From assembly GCA_946481625.1 (NCBI GenBank), contig CAMLOZ010000136.1, positions 1-7,911 of the forward strand: a DNA stretch of 7,911 bases. The letters run 5' to 3'. Both the position numbers and the translations under genes were made by a program. A model generated the notes under the pieces. It did not search any database. It saw nothing but the letters and a program-made list of their open reading frames with translations, and was not told the origin of the DNA. This document shows positions 5,601-7,911 of the stretch, in pieces. The number at the start of each line of letters is the position of its first letter. Positions within the stretch are counted from its first letter, which is position 1. The DNA comes from an uncultured Haloferula sp. Its GTDB lineage: Bacteria; Verrucomicrobiota; Verrucomicrobiae; Verrucomicrobiales; Akkermansiaceae.

Positions 5601-7911
5601 CACCGTTTACTTCCGCAGCAGCTATGGCTCCGGAATCCATTCCTTCGAGATCGGCGCGGACGGTAAACTCGTGAAAAGCATGCAGAGCCCGTACTCGTCG
5701 AGCTACTCCTACCCCAAGCGGACCTTCGTCTTTCCGAATGGTGCCCGGGTGGCGGACGATAACGGCAACGTCTATGCATCCGATGCCCTCGCATACAACA
5801 ACAGCCTCGGCGGGGCATTCACCGACCTGAGTTTCCACGGCCAGGATATCCCCATCGTCCTGAGGGAGCAGAAGCTCGTCGCCTACAGCAACTCGTTCCT
5901 TGAGGCCGGCTCCTATGATCTCGGTGCCGCGGGCCTGCGTGTGGCCGTTTCCGGTCAGAACGCGATCGTCTTTTTCGACGATGGAAGCTCCGAGCGCGGT
6001 TTGCGGGTGCAGGTCGTGCCCCTCTCCCTGTTGGCCGCACCGGTTCCGGGCGCACCGATCGATCCCCGCGGGCTGGCCTTCACGCCGGACGACGTCTTCG
6101 TCGACAAGAACGGCGAAGTGCTGCTTTTCAGCAAGGGACAGCTCAGCCTCTTCCGCTGGTCGCCCGCCACAAAGCAGTACCTCCCCACATACCCGCTGCT
6201 GGGCGCACCGGCTTTTGCCGGATACTCCAGCGAGAACCACCGCGCCTACTTTGCCTACGACAGCCAGATGGTGCGCGAGATGGATCTCTCCGCGGCCGAG
6301 CCGGTGGAGAGCCCGCTCTTCAATCTGCCAAGCCCGCCGCGTGGTTTCGTCCTGGCGGGGGAATTCCCCTACGTGGCCACCAGCAACGGCCTGAAGACCT
6401 TCACCCCCGCCGGCGAGGCCATCACGAACGGCGGCTTCACCTACTACTACGGAAACCATAATACTTGGGATCCGGTAAACCGCCGCGTCTATCATTTCCG
6501 CGATGGAACCAGCCCGGGCGATCTCCACTACGATGCGATCAGCGCGAGCGGCGAGATCACGGGAGGAGGCGAGACCCCCTACCATGGCGATTTCACCCCC
6601 CTGAAGCCGATCCGCGTGAGCCCGGATGGCTCCCGCATCGTGATCGGCAGCGGTGTCGTGTTCGATGCCACGGGCTTGACCAAGGTCGCCTCGCTCGCGA
6701 ACGCCATCACGGATGCCGCGTGGTTTGGCGAGCGTCTTGTCACCGCGCGCCTGATCAACGGCATCACGCAACTCCAGACATGGACCGGCCCGCAATTCGT
6801 TTCCGGTCCGGACGTGCGGCAGTTCACCGGCACGCCGTTGCGTTTGCTGGTGCTGGATTCCAGCCGCCTGCTTCTCATTTCCCTGGTCGATGGCGTCCCG
6901 CGCTACACCCTGCTCGACGAGGAACTGGAACCCACCTACATCTCCCCGACGAAACCGGCGCCGCCCTCCGGCCTGGTTGTCACGGGCCGCGGCACCACGA
7001 CGGTTAGCCTGAGCTGGACGGATGGCTCCGACAATGAAGACGCCTTCCGGATCGAGTACCGCACGGTCGCGGGCGAGTGGGTCCAGGGCGGTACCGCCGC
7101 GGCGGACGCCACGACCGGCACGGTCACCGGGCTTGCCCTGGGCACTACCTATGAGTTCCGGGTGGTGGCCACTTTGGCCGATCTCGCATCGTCGCCGAGC
7201 TCTTCCGTTTCCGCTATCACGCTCACGAGCCCCGACCAACCGGTGGGCGAGCCCTACGGCCTGAAGATCACCCGCGTCTTCCATAATTCGATCACGCTGG
7301 AGTGGACCGACAATGCCACCAATGAAACGGGCTTCCGCATCCTCCGCTCCTCGACTCCGGACGGCCCCGTCACCGAGTCCGTGGTCGCAGCGGGAACGGT
7401 CGCCTTCACCGCGACCGACCTCCTTCCGGCGTCGCTGTACTATTTCCGGGTCCAGGCGGTGAACGGAGCCTTGGCCGGCGATCTCTCCGCGCAAGTCAGC
7501 GACCACACGCTTTCCAGCGCCACCTCGCCGGCGGCACCCTCGAGCCTGGCCGTCGCTTCCAAGACCGCGAACAGCGTGACGCTGACGTGGAAGGACAATG
7601 CGAAGAACGAGGAAGGCTATCTCGTCGAGCGCTCCGACAGCGCCGCGGTCGTTTGGACCCAGATCGGTAGCCTGCCCTTCAACTCGGTCACCTTCGCCGA
7701 CAGCTCCGTTGCGCCAAACACGATCTACAGCTACCGGGTCAAGGCCGCCAACGCGACGGGCACCGCCTCCTCCAGCGTGGTGAAGGTCACCACGCCCAAG
7801 CTCGGCGGCGAGTTCGCCGGCCGGTCGATCCGTGCGGGAGACGTCTATTACTTCGCCTTCAACTCGCCGAGCCGCATCGAGCGCTACGATCTCGCGTCCC
7901 GTTTGTGGCTC
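2527..7911 (+). CDS. Giant secreted propeller/fibronectin-III repeat protein, C-terminus beyond window
   Basis: The frame is open from ATG 2527 to the window end: 1795 residues with no stop. Residues 1-26 are a signal peptide, so the protein leaves the cytoplasm. The mature part alternates about 590-residue regions, each made of two related propeller-like modules, with triplets of fibronectin type III domains: modules at 27-316 and 317-611, FN3 at 612-892, modules at 893-1182 and 1183-1475, FN3 at 1476-1757, then a new module from 1758. Propeller folding is inferred from recurring beta-strand motifs such as RRYDL, FRWSP, VRKMDL and ERYNL, each followed by a short hydrophobic strand. FN3 is clear from SVTLSWxD, NEDGFRVEY and TTYRFRVVA signatures. 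No catalytic motif was recognised and there are no cysteines. An adhesive, structural or glycan-binding surface role is plausible, but neither anchor nor secretion signal is visible because the C-terminus is missing. The start has no Shine-Dalgarno. Confidence 0.9.
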   Translation, partial: MISPPFRLYRWVLAFVLVALAATATAQMQWVASDRQGDEVRFLYGDRVRRYDLNTQSWLAAFTLPRANAVAMAADAEGSVVAYGSSVYRYSAAFTDESLVGSTSSAIQSVFLDGDLVIAVHSTGLYGRITIFNRNTGAVLSSANTYVDSIYGASHAKGSNRLYGRSQGVSPSDIVTASYTDAGIVTGPSDSPYHGDYAGASKTWIFPDETRVVDSSGTVYNTPGLSYYGSFAGTLTDIAFNGDVPIALRGNELISFTHTLLEAGRAPVTATANSELQVTASDAYVFSPTNADPSVEVVALTAIKAPEPGSPVNPEGLAYTVDDVFTDKDGNLLLFSKAQMSLFRWSPSSRSYTGSFPLIGAPLYAAYSKENHTAYFAYENQMVRKMDLSEPEPQETAFFNLPGVPRGLATAGSFVFASDPSGAWGSHYVFAADGTMTHSLDWNYYSRVWEWDPVKRRMYFFRDDSSPNDLHFETIDEAGKIVGEGETPYHGDFSAVPPIRVSPDGNRVIIGSGVAFQTDGMSKAASLANDFSDAVWRGDKLFTIRLINGVTQLQAWEGPQLLPGSLVRQFSGTPVRLLDTKAGLLLITSVDGTPRFILLNARFKTIFMSPSKPAAPADLALVARTVNSVTLSWEDMSDNEDGFRVEYLDDQEAWVKAATVRAGVTRAKVGKLKPETTYRFRVVATAKSLVSTASNEVSATTLSSAKQPAGEPYFLRVSRIFNDRITLEWQDNGHKESGFLIYRSTSPSEMGSELPVPANATSFTDGGLVASTTYYYRIQIVGKGVAGDLSGQVNATTGYGSYRPSAPGSLKAVMDGSGAVLLTWKDNSMNEEEFIIERSSPGTTWAETGRAGYNVTSFTDATVSPGTSYTYRVKASNAAGSYTSYTVTITTPKLGGEFAGHAIRWGNVYYFAFKSPNRIERYNLAKRSWFKPIMLEAEPSALWADESGIFVAEDRAIVRYKLNGTGRTPLANGEGQVTALFTAGSVLAFNSGDGFTTLDKLNGNFLSTFDYWYQPSGISSLPGSDTVYFRSSYGSGIHSFEIGADGKLVKSMQSPYSSSYSYPKRTFVFPNGARVADDNGNVYASDALAYNNSLGGAFTDLSFHGQDIPIVLREQKLVAYSNSFLEAGSYDLGAAGLRVAVSGQNAIVFFDDGSSERGLRVQVVPLSLLAAPVPGAPIDPRGLAFTPDDVFVDKNGEVLLFSKGQLSLFRWSPATKQYLPTYPLLGAPAFAGYSSENHRAYFAYDSQMVREMDLSAAEPVESPLFNLPSPPRGFVLAGEFPYVATSNGLKTFTPAGEAITNGGFTYYYGNHNTWDPVNRRVYHFRDGTSPGDLHYDAISASGEITGGGETPYHGDFTPLKPIRVSPDGSRIVIGSGVVFDATGLTKVASLANAITDAAWFGERLVTARLINGITQLQTWTGPQFVSGPDVRQFTGTPLRLLVLDSSRLLLISLVDGVPRYTLLDEELEPTYISPTKPAPPSGLVVTGRGTTTVSLSWTDGSDNEDAFRIEYRTVAGEWVQGGTAAADATTGTVTGLALGTTYEFRVVATLADLASSPSSSVSAITLTSPDQPVGEPYGLKITRVFHNSITLEWTDNATNETGFRILRSSTPDGPVTESVVAAGTVAFTATDLLPASLYYFRVQAVNGALAGDLSAQVSDHTLSSATSPAAPSSLAVASKTANSVTLTWKDNAKNEEGYLVERSDSAAVVWTQIGSLPFNSVTFADSSVAPNTIYSYRVKAANATGTASSSVVKVTTPKLGGEFAGRSIRAGDVYYFAFNSPSRIERYDLASRLWL
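2605..3474 (+). other. Propeller-like module 1a
   Basis: Residues 27-316, about 290 residues, are consistent with a six- or seven-bladed beta-propeller. Blade-like strands include VRRYDL at 48, VYRYSA at 87, ITIFNR at 129 and RLYGRS at 161. The module carries SPYHGDY at 191-197, which recurs in module 1b as TPYHGDF at 487-493, 296 residues later. Preceding residues also match: SPSDIVTASYTDAG versus SPNDLHFETIDEAG. Fold assignment is inference from pattern and length; no family name is certain. Confidence 0.6.
3475..4359 (+). other. Propeller-like module 1b
   Basis: Residues 317-611 repeat the plan of module 1a with a register of 294-296 residues: Trp345 of FRWSP aligns with Tyr51 of RRYDL, and Val383 of VRKMDL with Val87 of VYRYSA. 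Its closest relative in the window is module 2b. For example, the 38-residue block starting ENHTAYFAY (371) matches the block starting ENHRAYFAY (1237) at 26 of 38 positions by my count. It includes IRVSPDG at 499-505, a turn often seen in WD40/TolB-like propeller blades. Confidence 0.6.
4360..5202 (+). other. Fibronectin type III triplet, first set
   Basis: There are three consecutive FN3 domains, at residues 612-701, 708-797 and 804-892. Each begins with a proline-rich start and shows the conserved Trp of strand B (LSWED at 632, LEWQD at 727, LTWKD at 823), an E/F/x/I/Y-type strand C (DGFRVEY, SGFLIYRS, EEFIIERS) and the Tyr of strand F (TYRFRVVA, TYYYRIQI, SYTYRVKA). The N-E-x-G/E-F/Y turn after the Trp is common in bacterial FN3. 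Such domains usually act as spacers or carbohydrate/protein contact modules in secreted proteins. Confidence 0.9.
5203..6072 (+). other. Propeller-like module 2a
   Basis: Residues 893-1182 begin VYYFAFKSPNRIERYNL, repeated almost unchanged at the start of unit 3. Blade-like strands include IERYNL at 919, IVRYKL at 957 and HSFEIG at 1038. At the place where other modules read PYHGD it reads SPYSSSY (1054-1060), keeping Pro-Tyr but losing His-Gly-Asp, while the following hydrophobic FVFP matches WIFP of module 1a. Confidence 0.6.
6073..6951 (+). other. Propeller-like module 2b
   Basis: Residues 1183-1475 closely match module 1b throughout: PDDVFVDKNG, LSLFRWSP, ENHRAYFAY, VREMDLS, FNLP..PRG, SPGDLHYDAI, TPYHGDF, IRVSPDG, RLINGITQLQ and SPTKP all have counterparts. 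This is the best conserved pairing between the two units apart from the FN3 domains. TPYHGDF at 1350-1356 is 296 residues after SPYSSSY of module 2a, the same register as in unit 1. Confidence 0.65.
6952..7797 (+). other. Fibronectin type III triplet, second set
   Basis: There are three FN3 domains at residues 1476-1567, 1572-1662 and 1668-1757. Core tryptophans are in LSWTD (1495), LEWTD (1592) and LTWKD (1686); strand C reads DAFRIEY, TGFRILRS and EGYLVERS; strand F reads TYEFRVVA, LYYFRVQA and IYSYRVKA. Each is most like the domain in the same place in the first set, for instance PVGEPYGL here and PAGEPYFL there open the second domain of each triplet. Confidence 0.9.
7798..7911 (+). repeat. 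Repeat unit 3, first 38 residues only
   Basis: Residues 1758-1795 restart the unit with KLGGEFAG, VYYFAF and RIERYDL. Compared with residues 893-930, 28 of 38 positions are identical by direct count. The window ends inside the first blade, so at least a partial third unit exists. Whether it is complete, and what follows, cannot be seen. Confidence 0.85.

Larger units (their letters stand above)
5203..7797 (+). repeat. Repeat unit 2: two propeller-like modules plus three FN3
   Basis: Residues 893-1757 are the second copy, 865 residues or 2595 bp. It opens with KLGGEFAG directly after the third FN3 and closes where the same motif reappears at 1758. All three FN3 domains match their counterparts in unit 1 by position (1 with 4, 2 with 5, 3 with 6), so the whole unit was duplicated as a block. 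Nucleotide similarity is obvious in places, for example around 3652-3690 versus 6250-6288, but differences are spread along the block, so the event is old. Confidence 0.9.

Noticed and set aside
5596..7506. A 636-codon open frame on the minus strand, and similar frames at 2362-3300 and 3568-4728
   Set aside because: All are antisense to the giant gene with its clear FN3 domains. The 3568-4728 and 5596-7506 translations resemble each other only because the underlying DNA is duplicated. No family resemblance is seen.
2605..7911. The 2.6-kb repeat as a mobile element or assembly artefact
   Set aside because: The copies are clearly diverged, in frame and with small indels, so this is old protein-domain duplication. 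There is no transposase or terminal repeat.

Overview
The window is GC-rich bacterial DNA with three protein-coding genes, two of them cut by the window edges. No RNA gene, insertion sequence, CRISPR array or phage gene is visible. A tryptophan/tyrosine-rich YXWGXW-type protein next to a giant secreted beta-propeller/fibronectin-III protein suggests a Gram-negative environmental bacterium. Verrucomicrobiota (Luteolibacter-like) is my best guess, but it rests on gene flavour and base composition, not on a marker gene.

Layout: (1) Positions 1-1827, minus strand: a 609-residue, C-terminally incomplete, exported YXWGXW/WXXGXW-repeat protein with a basic Pro-Gln-Arg tail. (2) Positions 1828-2009: a divergent intergenic region with a 7-bp-stem inverted repeat just upstream of the minus-strand gene. 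(3) Positions 2010-2387, plus strand: a small complete VOC/glyoxalase-fold protein that appears to lack two of the usual metal ligands. (4) Positions 2388-2526: a short gap with no clear promoter, terminator or Shine-Dalgarno. (5) Positions 2527-7911, plus strand: the first 1795 residues of a giant secreted protein that runs off the window.

The main point of interest is the internal order of the giant protein. After a signal peptide it is built from a unit of about 865 residues (about 2.6 kb): two homologous, propeller-like modules of about 290 residues, then three fibronectin type III domains. Unit 1 and unit 2 are complete, and unit 3 starts 38 residues before the window ends. The two propeller modules inside each unit are themselves related, with a register of about 296 residues, so there are two nested levels of duplication. 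No cysteine occurs anywhere in the visible 1795 residues.

The genes do not form an obvious pathway. Both large proteins look exported and probably act in the cell envelope or outside the cell, while the VOC protein looks cytoplasmic. I found no convincing defence, mobile or biosynthetic system here.
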